Assembly: GCA_016235495.1 (NCBI GenBank)
Contig: JACRKH010000060.1
Span: 1-44,681, forward strand
DNA from: Candidatus Woesearchaeota archaeon
Lineage (GTDB): Archaea > Nanobdellota > Nanobdellia > SCGC-AAA011-G17 > GW2011-AR17
Length of the DNA stretch: 44,681 nucleotides
Reading direction: 5' to 3'
The notes beneath the pieces are model-generated. The model had not been told where the DNA came from. It did no database searches and worked only from the letters and a program-made list of their open reading frames with translations. Of this stretch, positions 31,262 to 39,689 are shown piece after piece. Position numbers and translations under genes: made by a program. The number at the start of each line of letters is the position of its first letter. Position 1 is the first letter of the stretch.

Positions 31262-32245
31262 TTATTCTCTATGCCTCAGAGACCAGTCATAATCTTTAAT
31301 TTTATCCTTTGCAAAGAATGTAGGGTGATGCCCTTTTTTGCCAACAAGACCCCAAAGAAGAATTTCCTTCTCAGCTTTATTGAGTTTTCGTATTTTGTCT
31401 TTGCTCTCAAGCTCTTCATCATGAACTAACACACTGTCACACAATCTTTTATAGAAATCTACTGTGAGTGGAGTAGGCAATGCAAATTGTGACATCTGCA
31501 GAGGAACTTTATTCCCTCTTTCATTCAATGTTCGTATCACTGCAAAGTACCCGGCAATCTCATGAGCGCACCAGTTAAAGACACCAGTATCTTGTTTGGC
31601 AAAGCGGATATTAAGATATTCTCCTCGCAGACAGTCATGTCCTTGTGTCATTGTTGCCCATGCAATGCCCCATTTATCAGCATTATCAATAACAGGAACA
31701 TGGTTGATATTAAATTGATACCTTCTCATACCCTTTATTCTTCTTGGAACATGCACATGAAATATAGCTCCATCTTTTTTTACAGCACCTGCACGGGAAT
31801 ATTCTTCAATGCCAACATGTGCAGCAGGAACTTGGTGAACATAAGCATCAATTCTTGCACCTTCAAGGCACTCAACAAGACTCACACGCCTTTCTCTGGT
31901 ATCTCGATGAACATAAGGAACAATAGTTAATGGACTATAGGCATATCCAGCATATGCTTGAGATTCAAGTGCACCAAAGGAATCTATTCTGAAATCAACA
32001 GGAACCCTTGCACCCTTGACAAAGGAAGTAACTCTCTCTCGCAATCCAGCCCGCACAAAAGGACCATGCCTAAGAAAATTCCAGCTGCTGGGATATTTTT
32101 CTGGGACTAATCCTTTAGGAAGAAGAATATAATCACTTTCAGCAATAGAAAGAATAGTTTCTACTAAGTCTTTCTCCACTTCAACAGCATGAAACTCTTG
32201 AATCTCTGTCTTTATAGGCTCTCTAAAAAATCTTTTTTTCTCGTA
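31262..32245 (-). CDS. Protein of unknown function (327 aa)
   Basis: From the second in-frame ATG (32245) this soluble protein has strands and histidine/aromatic-rich stretches: TIVPYVHRDTRERRVSLVEC, IFHVHVPRRIKGMRRYQFNI, ATMTQGHDCLRGEYLNIRF and FNWCAHEIAGYF, ending in a basic tail. The scattered His, Cys, Asp and Arg suggest an enzyme, possibly a nuclease or metalloenzyme, but I recognise no family. It diverges from the M42 peptidase gene; a TATA-like stretch at 32270-32278 could serve it. Confidence 0.6.
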   Translation of the reverse strand, partial: YEKKRFFREPIKTEIQEFHAVEVEKDLVETILSIAESDYILLPKGLVPEKYPSSWNFLRHGPFVRAGLRERVTSFVKGARVPVDFRIDSFGALESQAYAGYAYSPLTIVPYVHRDTRERRVSLVECLEGARIDAYVHQVPAAHVGIEEYSRAGAVKKDGAIFHVHVPRRIKGMRRYQFNINHVPVIDNADKWGIAWATMTQGHDCLRGEYLNIRFAKQDTGVFNWCAHEIAGYFAVIRTLNERGNKVPLQMSQFALPTPLTVDFYKRLCDSVLVHDEELESKDKIRKLNKAEKEILLWGLVGKKGHHPTFFAKDKIKDYDWSLRHRE

Positions 32246-32322
32246 CATAAGCAAAAAAGAAAAACTCCCTTTTTATAAAACTTCCCAAAACATTTATAAG
32301 CATTCTTCACCATAGAACGCCT

Positions 32323-33333
32323 ATGAAAGAGCTGATGGAACTGATGAACTTGGAAGCAGTAAGTGGTGATGAAAACACTGTTCGTTCCTACCTTCTCAAG
32401 AAAATTACTCCCCATTGTAAAGATGTAAAGGTGGACAAATCTGGAAACCTCATCGTGCACAAAAAGGGAAAAGGTCCTTCAGTAATGCTTGTTGCACACA
32501 TGGATGAAATAGGTTTAATAATTAAGTCCATAGAGAAAGAAGGAACTATACATGTGGCATTCCTAGGTGATATCGACCCCATAACCTGCATTGGGCAGGA
32601 AGTAGAAATTGCCATAAATAAAAAAAAGAAAATAAAAGGAGTAGTTTCAACCATAAAAATCAATGCGGGAGAGGACATGGAAGCCCTTCCCAAAGAAGAG
32701 GATATCATTGTCGACACAGGTTTGACAAAAGCAGAATTAAAAAAGAAAGGGGTTGACATTGGAAGCTTCTTGGAATTCAACAGGAAATCCACCTTTCTTG
32801 GTTCAGAAAATATTATTGCAGGAAAAGCAGTGGATGATCGCGTAGGTTGTTTTATGCTTTTAGAAAGTATTCGAAGAACAAAGAAATCTCCCGCAGATAT
32901 ATATTATGTGTTTACAGTGCAGGAAGAACTAGGAATGTATGGAGCAAAAACCTCTGTATATAATATTAATCCGGAATGGGCAGTGATTCTAGACACCACC
33001 GAAGCAAAGGATTTCACTGAGGAAACAAATCTGCTTGGAGCTGGTCCAGTCTTGACAATTATGGACTCGGATCAGCTGACAGACAGTCGTCTCAACAAAC
33101 ACATAGAAACTATTGCAAAGAAGAAAAAAATTCCCTTGCAGAAAGAAGTCAATGAAATCAATACTACTGATGCTCTCTTCATTTCTTTGGCAAAGGGAGG
33201 CATACCCGCTGCAGTCCTAAACCTTCCCGTACGCAACCTGCACACCGCGGTAAGCATCGTGCACACAAAAGATATAACAGACCTCTGCAGCCTCTTAGAA
33301 TCACTGCTTAAAAATCCAGCGAGAATAAAATAA
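32323..33333 (+). CDS. M42-family metallopeptidase (tetrahedral aminopeptidase-like)
   Basis: The 336-residue enzyme has the dizinc site of M42: H59 in MLVAHMDEIGLI, the bridging Asp in GKAVDDRVGCF, the catalytic pair in TVQEELGMYG, Asp in VILDTTEAKD, and a terminal His in RNLHTAVSIVHT. A PDZ-like insert covers about residues 65-155. Relatives form dodecameric cages that digest peptides released by the proteasome. The start at 32323 is 20-30 bases after TTTATAA, as for leaderless genes. Confidence 0.93.
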   Translation: MKELMELMNLEAVSGDENTVRSYLLKKITPHCKDVKVDKSGNLIVHKKGKGPSVMLVAHMDEIGLIIKSIEKEGTIHVAFLGDIDPITCIGQEVEIAINKKKKIKGVVSTIKINAGEDMEALPKEEDIIVDTGLTKAELKKKGVDIGSFLEFNRKSTFLGSENIIAGKAVDDRVGCFMLLESIRRTKKSPADIYYVFTVQEELGMYGAKTSVYNINPEWAVILDTTEAKDFTEETNLLGAGPVLTIMDSDQLTDSRLNKHIETIAKKKKIPLQKEVNEINTTDALFISLAKGGIPAAVLNLPVRNLHTAVSIVHTKDITDLCSLLESLLKNPARIK

Positions 33334-33334
33334 A

Positions 33335-34198
33335 CTAATTCTCTTCATCGCCTTGGAAAGCAATAAGGTCTTCAGTCGTTAAAACCTTCCTTCCCTTGCT
33401 CTTTATCTTTTCTTCAACCTTCTCTTTTTTCTCTTCAATCTTTTTATTATCCATCTCTTTTCTATTTTGCTGAGCCTTTTCTTTTTTCTTCTGGTTATCT
33501 CTCTTGACCACATTCACCTTCTTCACTTCTTCCTTGAAGCCCTTGTTTGCCTCAGTAAATGCTTGCTTAAATGTTATAAACTTTTCAAAAGCATCCTCTT
33601 GTTCTTTCTTCACTCTATTAATTTCCTTTGATAAGCGTGTAAACTCTTTGTATGCATCTCTATTTTCTTTCGCCAAACTGCTCATCTGCATATGAATAGC
33701 CTCAGCCTTTCTCTTTTCCTCATCAATTTTCTTAGACAGCCCATAGGCTTCTTTTCCAGCATCAGCACTCAGCTTCACAGTTTCATATTCTTTTTTCAGC
33801 TGCTTTATCTCTTTCATAATTTTCTTTTCATCTTCAAAAGAAACAGCGCCAGTTTCAATGCGCATCTGCTGCTGTTCTATTCTCTTTTGTATCGCCTTAG
33901 GATCTTTATGTTCAGAAGGAGAGCCCTTCTTTTGGTTAATTTGCTTAATAGAATCAATAAGTTTTCGCACCTCAAGGTTCTGTGCATCCCTCTTCACCTT
34001 GAGTTCTTTTATATTCTGAGAAAGACTGTCATTCTTTGCCTTGACAGCACGCACATCTTTGATGAGATCAGCAATCTTCTGCTTCAGCTCTTCTTTTTTT
34101 GCAAACCACAGTTCTTTTTGGGTATTGAGAGAATCGAGAGTTTCTTTAATCTGAGAAATATCCTTTGCTTTTTCTAGTGTTTTTTCTTCCTCTCCCAT
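33335..34198 (-). CDS. Archaeal coiled-coil protein (COG1340-like)
   Basis: The 287-residue protein is continuous coiled coil dominated by K, E and Q (ELWFAKKEELKQKIADLIK, IKELKVKRDAQN, TGAVSFEDEKKIMKEIKQLK in the middle), with a short terminal domain (GRKVLTTEDLIAFQGDEE). The layout, including the EEEKIMKEI hinge and the C-terminal GEDLTTEDL-type segment, matches the widespread archaeal family with proposed links to the ribosome or phosphatases. No enzyme motif is present. It sits next to the L12 gene. Confidence 0.8.
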   Translation of the reverse strand: MGEEEKTLEKAKDISQIKETLDSLNTQKELWFAKKEELKQKIADLIKDVRAVKAKNDSLSQNIKELKVKRDAQNLEVRKLIDSIKQINQKKGSPSEHKDPKAIQKRIEQQQMRIETGAVSFEDEKKIMKEIKQLKKEYETVKLSADAGKEAYGLSKKIDEEKRKAEAIHMQMSSLAKENRDAYKEFTRLSKEINRVKKEQEDAFEKFITFKQAFTEANKGFKEEVKKVNVVKRDNQKKKEKAQQNRKEMDNKKIEEKKEKVEEKIKSKGRKVLTTEDLIAFQGDEEN

Positions 34199-34313
34199 AA
34201 AAATTCCTCTGTTGGTTTGATACGCCTTAACTTTCCTGAAAATTCACTCCTTTAAATAACTTTTGCCTCATTTTCCGAGGATTTTTCAGAAAAAAATAAA
34301 TAAAAAATAATGT

Positions 34314-34610
34314 TTAACCGAACAAACTACCAAGTCCAGCAGCTGCATCTTCAGAAGGCTTCTTTTCTTCTTTCTTCGCTTCTGGTGCATGAGCAGCATG
34401 TCCACTCGCAGCAGCTGGTGCAGCTACGGAAACTACTGCAGCTTCTTTGATAGCCTCGTCAATATTCACTCCATCCAATGCAGCAACAAGAGCTTTCACT
34501 CTTCCTTCATCAACTTTGATGCCTGCAGCTTCAAGAACTTTCTTGACTCCATGCTCATCGATAGCTTTCCCAGCTCGATACAACAACAGTGCACTGTACA
34601 CGTATTCCAT
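34314..34610 (-). CDS. rpl12: Ribosomal stalk protein P1 (archaeal L12)
   Basis: The 98-residue protein has the dimerising N-terminus [19 protein letters not shown], an alanine-rich hinge ([17 protein letters not shown]), a charged KKEEKK stretch and the factor-binding tail LGSLFG. It follows L10 by 15 bases in the L1-L10-L12 operon and has a GGAGG-like site (AAGGAGGAAAAGAC) before its ATG. Confidence 0.95.
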   Translation of the reverse strand: MEYVYSALLLYRAGKAIDEHGVKKVLEAAGIKVDEGRVKALVAALDGVNIDEAIKEAAVVSVAAPAAASGHAAHAPEAKKEEKKPSEDAAAGLGSLFG

Positions 34611-34625
34611 GGTCTTTTCCTCCTT

Positions 34626-35480
34626 CTATTCGATATGTGCTTTTTTCTTTAAAGCGTTAGCCTGTGCATCAGCCTTAGCTAGGAGTTTTGCAATATTATC
34701 ACTAGTCATGATATCTTTCGAATCAGCCAGTGCACTTGCATCTCCATGTGCTTTTCTGATCAGGATCTTTATAGTGTCTTTGGATGCGTAGCCAATCTTC
34801 ACAGCAAGATTCAAAGCTTCTGTGTGTAATCTGATTAAATCAGCAACATACTTCTTCTCATCAATATCCAATGTTTTTCTGTCAAAGATAACGCCATTTT
34901 CAAACACTGCAACAACATTCAGCCCTACTTCCATAGGAAGAATATTCAGTCGTGTCAAAGCCTCAGCAATTTTTGGAGTAAAAACTTCTCCTTCCTTTAC
35001 CAAGAGTTTGTCTTGTTTGATTGCAACCTTTCCATCTTCAATCCCTGCTTTAATTCCCAACTGTCCTAATTCCCCAATAATTGGTCCTGGTGCAAATCCA
35101 GTCTTTCCAGCAGGAACCACAACATCTTTCGGAGCAGTCTGTCCAGCCTTTGCAGGTGCAGGACTCTTGCTTGCAGACAATGTTTTATACAGCTTGAAAG
35201 GATTATCTTTAGTAAAAAGGAGTGCAGGCATACCTCTGCTTCGTTCAGCAAGTGTAGCAAGATTCTTAGGGGACTGCTTCAAAGCAAGTTTGATAAGGCT
35301 ACCCTTTGCCATGCGGACAACAACTCTGCCTCGCAGACTCTGTTTCATTTTTTGCAGTTGTGGAGCAGAGAGATTTTCCATATCCACAAGCCCAATGATA
35401 GGATATTCAGCAATCAAAGCAAGAAGTTCTTTGACAACCTTTTTCTTTGTATCACTCACGAAGGCTTTTGGCTTGTTCAT
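34626..35480 (-). CDS. rpl10: Ribosomal protein L10 (P0), short C-terminus
   Basis: The 284-residue protein matches archaeal L10: TKKKVVKELLALIAEYPIIG, LRGRVVVRMAKGSLIKLAL, FTKDNPFKLYKTL, PAGKTGFAPGPIIGELGQLG, and GLNVVAVFENGVIF. The C-terminal helical spine for P1 dimers is present, but the protein ends at KADAQANALKKKAHIE without the acidic tail and LFG motif usual in archaeal L10. It overlaps the L1 gene by 4 bases. Confidence 0.95.
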   Translation of the reverse strand: MNKPKAFVSDTKKKVVKELLALIAEYPIIGLVDMENLSAPQLQKMKQSLRGRVVVRMAKGSLIKLALKQSPKNLATLAERSRGMPALLFTKDNPFKLYKTLSASKSPAPAKAGQTAPKDVVVPAGKTGFAPGPIIGELGQLGIKAGIEDGKVAIKQDKLLVKEGEVFTPKIAEALTRLNILPMEVGLNVVAVFENGVIFDRKTLDIDEKKYVADLIRLHTEALNLAVKIGYASKDTIKILIRKAHGDASALADSKDIMTSDNIAKLLAKADAQANALKKKAHIE

Positions 35481-36142
35481 TTTTTACCTCCGAGAACAAC
35501 TGCTTTGCTCATAGTAAGTTTGAGAAGCACAGACTTAACATTTTGTTCGTGCTGCGGGAGTCCCTGAACAAGTCCATTGTATGCTGCAAGAATATTTTCT
35601 GCAACCTCATCATCTTTCATAGAATCCTTTCCAATAGGACAGCGCACTGCCATTTCATTATTTTTTATAGCCAAACGAACAGTTTTCTGCAGTTTTTCCA
35701 CAATGGGCTTTGTAGACCCTTTGAGAGGAACAATAGCCCCAGCCTTGGGATTGGGCATTCTTCCTTTCGGACCTAAATATCGGCCAAAAGTGCTTGCAAT
35801 AGACCCCATGATGTCTGCCTGTGCAATAAAGAAATCATATTTCCTTGCCAACTTTTTAAGCTCTTTGCCATTTCCAGCAAGGCTCTTAAACTCATCCTGG
35901 CCAATAGTGTGATCACAGTTTGCCTTTGCATCGTTGTATAATGTTCCACCAACTAAGCCGCAGACACTGAGTTTTCTGCCAAGAGTATGAGGAAGAGAAA
36001 TGAACACATCTACTTTATTTTCATTTTTCTTAGGATCAAAATTTTGTAATTTCACGAGAAAATCATAACTCTGAGCGAAATTTCTTTTTGGAGAATCTTT
36101 CTTCAGTTGTTGTATTGCTTCTAAAACGTCTTGTTTTTCCAT
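35477..36142 (-). CDS. rpl1: Ribosomal protein L1
   Basis: The 221-residue protein shows FVKLQNFDP-type RNA-binding N-terminus, VDVFISLPHTLGRKLSVCG, FFIAQADIMGSIASTFGRYL and LGPKGRMPNPKAGAIV. It binds 23S rRNA and in many archaea represses its own operon. Promoter TTTATAAA (36197-36204) lies about 55 bases upstream, leaving a leader in which L1 could bind. Confidence 0.96.
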   Translation of the reverse strand: MEKQDVLEAIQQLKKDSPKRNFAQSYDFLVKLQNFDPKKNENKVDVFISLPHTLGRKLSVCGLVGGTLYNDAKANCDHTIGQDEFKSLAGNGKELKKLARKYDFFIAQADIMGSIASTFGRYLGPKGRMPNPKAGAIVPLKGSTKPIVEKLQKTVRLAIKNNEMAVRCPIGKDSMKDDEVAENILAAYNGLVQGLPQHEQNVKSVLLKLTMSKAVVLGGKK

Positions 36143-36443
36143 AATGCTCTCCTACTGAACGTAGTGATACGAGTAGCTTCTGGGATTTTCTGGGGATTTA
36201 TAAAGGTTTTGGTGGTTTAAATATACTGTAATATCCGGACATTACAGTGGTTTAAATATACCATAAAGTTCTATTTCTTCATCAAAATAAAAAAGCTCAC
36301 GCCAAATAAGTTATTCATCTTGTCATTTTGAATGACCCACCATCCTCACAAATTTAATTCATAGCTTTGTTTAAGTAAGAGTTATTCTAAAATGGATATA
36401 AATAATTTTGAAGAATAAGGAGGTGATTTTTGTTATAATGAGC
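36143..36443. repeat. Intergenic region with rpl1 promoter and a short repeat element
   Basis: The left part holds the L1 leader and its TATA (36197-36204). At 36224-36246 CTGTAAT and ATTACAG form an inverted repeat around ATCCGGAC, and GGTTTAAATATAC flanks it on both sides as a direct repeat (near 36212 and 36249). The central AATATCCGGACATTACAGT (36230-36248) recurs exactly at 123-141. The remainder is AT-rich without a gene. Confidence 0.5.
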
Positions 36444-36944
36444 TCAGATGCAATTTTTATACATTAATTCTAAAATTCTAAGGATTTTATCATTGTCTTT
36501 ATAAGCTATACAGTATTTTTCGTATAATTTTTTTAAAACCCTTTTTCCTTGTTCCTTTCCTTCAGAATTAAGAATAAACTGGGCGGCTATAGGATGAAAT
36601 AATGAAAGACCATCCGCATATCTAAATATTTTTCCTTCTGGGGTTAAAGGTTTACCAGAAGATCCATGATTCACTATACAATCTTTTTCAATGGCGCCAA
36701 GTTTGTATTTCTTTTCCAAAATCTCTAAGCTGAGTTGGGCATGGTTTTCTTCGTGAATGACTTTTCCAACATCATGAATATAGACTAAGGGCTCCAATTT
36801 TCCAATCTCTATGTTCTCCTCAATTGAGAGTGTCTCTAATAGAGCAAGGACACACCTAGAATGAATAAAATTCCAATCATAATCTTGCTTAGGCAAGATT
36901 TTGAATTTTTCTTTTGCAAATTCTTCTGCTTCTTTTATATTCAT
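36444..36944 (-). CDS. HD-domain phosphohydrolase closing the PEP/C39/radical SAM operon
   Basis: The 166-residue helical protein shows an HD pattern: H28 (NFIHSRCVLAL), H56-D57 (LVYIHDVGKVIHEENHAQL), a further His (IVNHGSSGK) and a distal Asp (FRYADGLSLFHP). HD proteins hydrolyse phosphomonoesters or phosphodiesters. It overlaps the PEP-synthase ATP-grasp gene in an ATGA junction and ends the operon, where the other cassette has a histidine phosphatase. It plausibly removes phosphate from a cassette product; this is inference. Confidence 0.82.
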   Translation of the reverse strand: MNIKEAEEFAKEKFKILPKQDYDWNFIHSRCVLALLETLSIEENIEIGKLEPLVYIHDVGKVIHEENHAQLSLEILEKKYKLGAIEKDCIVNHGSSGKPLTPEGKIFRYADGLSLFHPIAAQFILNSEGKEQGKRVLKKLYEKYCIAYKDNDKILRILELMYKNCI

Positions 36945-37750
36945 GTTGTTATCGGTCGTGTTTGGAGTATATAAATTTCATTTTTGACAATTCCCCATTC
37001 TATATCCTGAGGAACTCCAAAGAATCTTTCTATTTGAATTCCTTGTTGCATAAGCTCAAATATTTGGTATTTTTGAAGAACAGGTTCTGTATTCATAACG
37101 ACTCTTTCTTCAAGTTTACTTCCCCTAAGAAATAATCCTTTTTCTTGGTTTCCCCTTGTGTAATTATATCTTTTTTTTCCTTTGGCAGCTTCAATATGAT
37201 CTGGATTGACAATACCAGAAACGATATATTCCCCAGTACCAAATATTGCTTCAATAATGATTTCGCCTTTCTCCTGTGAGACAGGATTTTTTGTGAACAT
37301 TATTCCTGAGACATCACAGGGAAGCATCTCTTGAATGAGTATTGCAATATCCGCAACTGCATGTTGACCAGCATAATCCGCATATCTTTGTACTTTAGCC
37401 TTCTCTGGTGAAGAAATAACTTCCATACACGCATCTGCAAGCTCAGTATAAGATACTCCACATTTCGTGAGGAATTGTCCTGCAAAAGAATAGTTTCTAG
37501 AATCTTCACAAGTTGTTGAAGATCGTACAGAAAACGCTACGGCCTTTATGTCTTCTACTGCACTTTCAAGTTTTTCCTGTAAAATTTCTTTGTCGATTGT
37601 TTTTTTTATATATTGCGCTGCTTTGACAGGGATAATTATTCCCTTTGGAATAAGGAACTGAGGATAAAGCTGAAGAAGATTATAGGCTTTATTTCCTATT
37701 TCTTCCTTGCTTAATTCTTTTGCCTTTTGATAGCTTACCATTAATTCCAT
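36941..37750 (-). CDS. Stand-alone PEP-synthase/PPDK ATP-grasp domain
   Basis: The 269-residue protein is only the nucleotide-binding domain of PEP-utilising enzymes: GNKAYNLLQLYPQFLIPKGI, AFSVRSSTTCEDSRNYSFAG (75-91), IAILIQEMLPCDVSGIMFTK, IEAIFGTGEYIVSG, and the end DIEWGIVKNEIYILQTRPIT. In PPS, PPDK and rifampin phosphotransferase this domain passes phosphate from ATP to the swivel-domain His. The swivel domain is encoded by the gene just upstream, so a normally single polypeptide is split. Start and stop are coupled to both neighbours. Confidence 0.9.
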   Translation of the reverse strand: MELMVSYQKAKELSKEEIGNKAYNLLQLYPQFLIPKGIIIPVKAAQYIKKTIDKEILQEKLESAVEDIKAVAFSVRSSTTCEDSRNYSFAGQFLTKCGVSYTELADACMEVISSPEKAKVQRYADYAGQHAVADIAILIQEMLPCDVSGIMFTKNPVSQEKGEIIIEAIFGTGEYIVSGIVNPDHIEAAKGKKRYNYTRGNQEKGLFLRGSKLEERVVMNTEPVLQKYQIFELMQQGIQIERFFGVPQDIEWGIVKNEIYILQTRPITT

Positions 37751-38661
37751 TATTCTATCTTATAGACTCTCCCAGCATCTGCATCAAGGTAAACTTTGTC
37801 ACCTGTACGAAGGCGTTTTGTCGCATTATTTGTTCCAACTATACAAGGAACTCCAATCTCCCGAGAAACAATTGCTGCATGGCAAAGGGTTCCTCCTTGA
37901 TCAGTTATAATTCCTTTTGAAGAAATCATATTAGGAGTCATATCAGGATCAGTTCTTGGTGCTACTAAAATCTCACCATCTTGAAAATCTGCAGTATATC
38001 CTTGGATAACTCTGCACAGACCTTCGACCTCTCCTAAAGATGCCTTTAAACCCTTAACTGCTAGAGTTAAATGATGATTATTCCGTTTTCGAAGTGAAAT
38101 AAAATTTTTCATATAACTAATCTCCATGACCTCAGTTAATTCTTGAGTAGAGTATTTCATAAGACCGGCAATAGGATCTGCAACAAGGATCTTACCTTCA
38201 TTTTCTCCATAAATAACGACATGATGAGTACAATCATCTGTAGGATATTTTATTTCAAGAATAGGAATTCTTCCTTCATTTAGCTCTTCAAGAAGTTTTT
38301 GAACAGTAAATTCTTTTCTCACATATTGAAAATGAGAGTTAGGTTCAAGTGATTTAATAATAGGCAGAAATTCCTTCATATATCTGCTCCATTTTGTTCT
38401 GGACATGAATTCTGGTTGCCCTATCCTAGGGATTTGCAACTTTACTTCAAGACCAAGACGCAGAGAATGCCGTGCAAGTTTTGGATAGCTTCCATACTCC
38501 CCATCACCGCCTTTCCAAAACCTAATTTTATCATGAAGGTACATTTCTTCTTCTTCTCCAAGAGGGAAAGTCTCTGGGAAGAAGTGGTGTAATACCATTA
38601 GGTATGATGATGCGACACATGTATAAGGTGTGCTTTGTATATACGTTTCAATATTTTCCAT
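37750..38661 (-). CDS. C39-peptidase-like domain fused to a PEP-synthase phosphohistidine swivel domain
   Basis: From ATG 38661 (GGAGG at 38670-38674, 8 bases upstream) the 303-residue protein has two parts. Residues 5-190 resemble C39 cysteine peptidases: Q9 and nucleophile C15 in YIQSTPYTCVASSYLMVLHH, then CTHHVVIYGENEGKILVADP with H147 and D162 as His and Asp. Residues 205-303 are the mobile domain of PEP-utilising enzymes: VIQGYTADFQDGEILVAPRT, IITDQGGTLCHAAIVSRE with phospho-His H261, and IPCIVGT-like VPCIVGTNNATKRL. C39 enzymes cut peptide leaders after GG. I know no characterised fusion of this kind. Confidence 0.85.
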   Translation of the reverse strand: MENIETYIQSTPYTCVASSYLMVLHHFFPETFPLGEEEEMYLHDKIRFWKGGDGEYGSYPKLARHSLRLGLEVKLQIPRIGQPEFMSRTKWSRYMKEFLPIIKSLEPNSHFQYVRKEFTVQKLLEELNEGRIPILEIKYPTDDCTHHVVIYGENEGKILVADPIAGLMKYSTQELTEVMEISYMKNFISLRKRNNHHLTLAVKGLKASLGEVEGLCRVIQGYTADFQDGEILVAPRTDPDMTPNMISSKGIITDQGGTLCHAAIVSREIGVPCIVGTNNATKRLRTGDKVYLDADAGRVYKIE

Positions 38662-38665
38662 GTTT

Positions 38666-39571
38666 TTATCCTCCAATTAATCTAAAAAATTCTTTTTGAT
38701 TTATCTCCAAGCAAAAATGATATACCTTAAGTTCTGGTATACTCTCTTTATATGTTTGAAAAACCAATTCTCTAAAAAGATAATCTACTATTCCTCCTTC
38801 AATGCTATAGCGTTTTCTCGGTTCTTCAAATCCTGCCCAATGAGACAAGCGCAGAAACCTATGAAGTAAAGTTCTTGTTTCTAAATCTGCTTTTTTAGAG
38901 CATAACCTTTCTATTTCTGTAGAAAATTTTTTTCTCGTGTCTTCTCTATTCTTTCTTATCCGTTCCAAGAGTGCTTCTTGTTTTGGATTGTAGAGCCTTT
39001 TTTGTTCCTGTTCAGCCATTGTAAAATCCCCATAGCTATATCTCTCTGCAAATTCCTCTACAGTTCTTTCTTTGGCTTCTGTTATAAGAAATAGCTCAAA
39101 TGAATCAATAGGGGGTATAATTTCCCTTCCTGTTAAATCCTCTAAGTTTGTTCCTAATTTTTGTAAGATTTGGGGAAGATTATTAGAAACATAAACTCTA
39201 ATTCCTCTATCATTATCCAAAAACCTTTTTGCTGTCTCTCCTATTCTGCTCTTTTCTTCAACAATCTCTGTTATGTCCTCTGCAGTATCGTAGGCAAATT
39301 TATCATGTGCATACCAGCTTGCAAAATAGATATTAATCCCTAGATCCAAACTCAGCTGTGATGTTAATTGTTCCTGGATTCTGGATTCAGAATCTTCTAA
39401 GGTACCATGCTGTTCCGCATAAAGAATTTCTTGCCGTATTTGGGCATAGCCTTTACCCACTCTTCTCACTAGTCCATTAATAACCGAAAATCGCTTCTTT
39501 TGGTCTAATGAGCTTCGCCAAGCATGATAGTGCTCTTCTTCTTTTAATGGAGTGAATTGTAATTCTTTCAT
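38666..39571 (-). CDS. Helical protein, likely the middle domain of the split PEP-type phosphotransferase
   Basis: The 301-residue protein is mostly helical. YFASWYAHDKFAYDTAEDIT and the late LLHRFLRLSHWAGFEEPRKR followed by GGIVDYLFRELVFQ, then a short segment ending NQKEFFRLIGG, resemble the helical substrate-binding region between the ATP-grasp and swivel domains of PEP-synthase-like proteins. I have no signature motif to prove this. With the two downstream genes it would complete a three-part enzyme analogous to rifampin phosphotransferase. Its end overlaps the Shine-Dalgarno and spacer of the next gene, so translation is coupled. Confidence 0.55.
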   Translation of the reverse strand: MKELQFTPLKEEEHYHAWRSSLDQKKRFSVINGLVRRVGKGYAQIRQEILYAEQHGTLEDSESRIQEQLTSQLSLDLGINIYFASWYAHDKFAYDTAEDITEIVEEKSRIGETAKRFLDNDRGIRVYVSNNLPQILQKLGTNLEDLTGREIIPPIDSFELFLITEAKERTVEEFAERYSYGDFTMAEQEQKRLYNPKQEALLERIRKNREDTRKKFSTEIERLCSKKADLETRTLLHRFLRLSHWAGFEEPRKRYSIEGGIVDYLFRELVFQTYKESIPELKVYHFCLEINQKEFFRLIGG

Positions 39572-39608
39572 GTTTCATGTTAGGAGGGGATTTCTCCCCT
39601 CCCAAATC

Positions 39609-39686
39609 TTAATTTTCTTCCTCGTCAAGGCTTCCACTAATCCCGCCACAAGCAAGGCAGGAAAACTGCCATAATACTTTTTCCAT
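39609..39686 (-). CDS. Candidate RiPP precursor peptide with CLACGG motif (25 aa)
   Basis: An ATG at 39686 with AGGAGG ending 8 bases upstream opens 25 codons and stops at TAA 39609. It lies between the radical SAM gene (stop 39690) and the helical-protein gene. The peptide has a short hydrophobic N-terminus (KVLWQFSC), then LACGG with C10, C13 and a double glycine at 14-15, and an acidic tail (SLDEEEN). Cys suits thioether chemistry by a SPASM enzyme, and GG suits a C39-type protease encoded two genes downstream. If cut after GG, the Cys would remain on the N-terminal piece, so the core could be either half. Confidence 0.65.
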   Translation of the reverse strand: MEKVLWQFSCLACGGISGSLDEEEN

Positions 39687-39689
39687 TTT

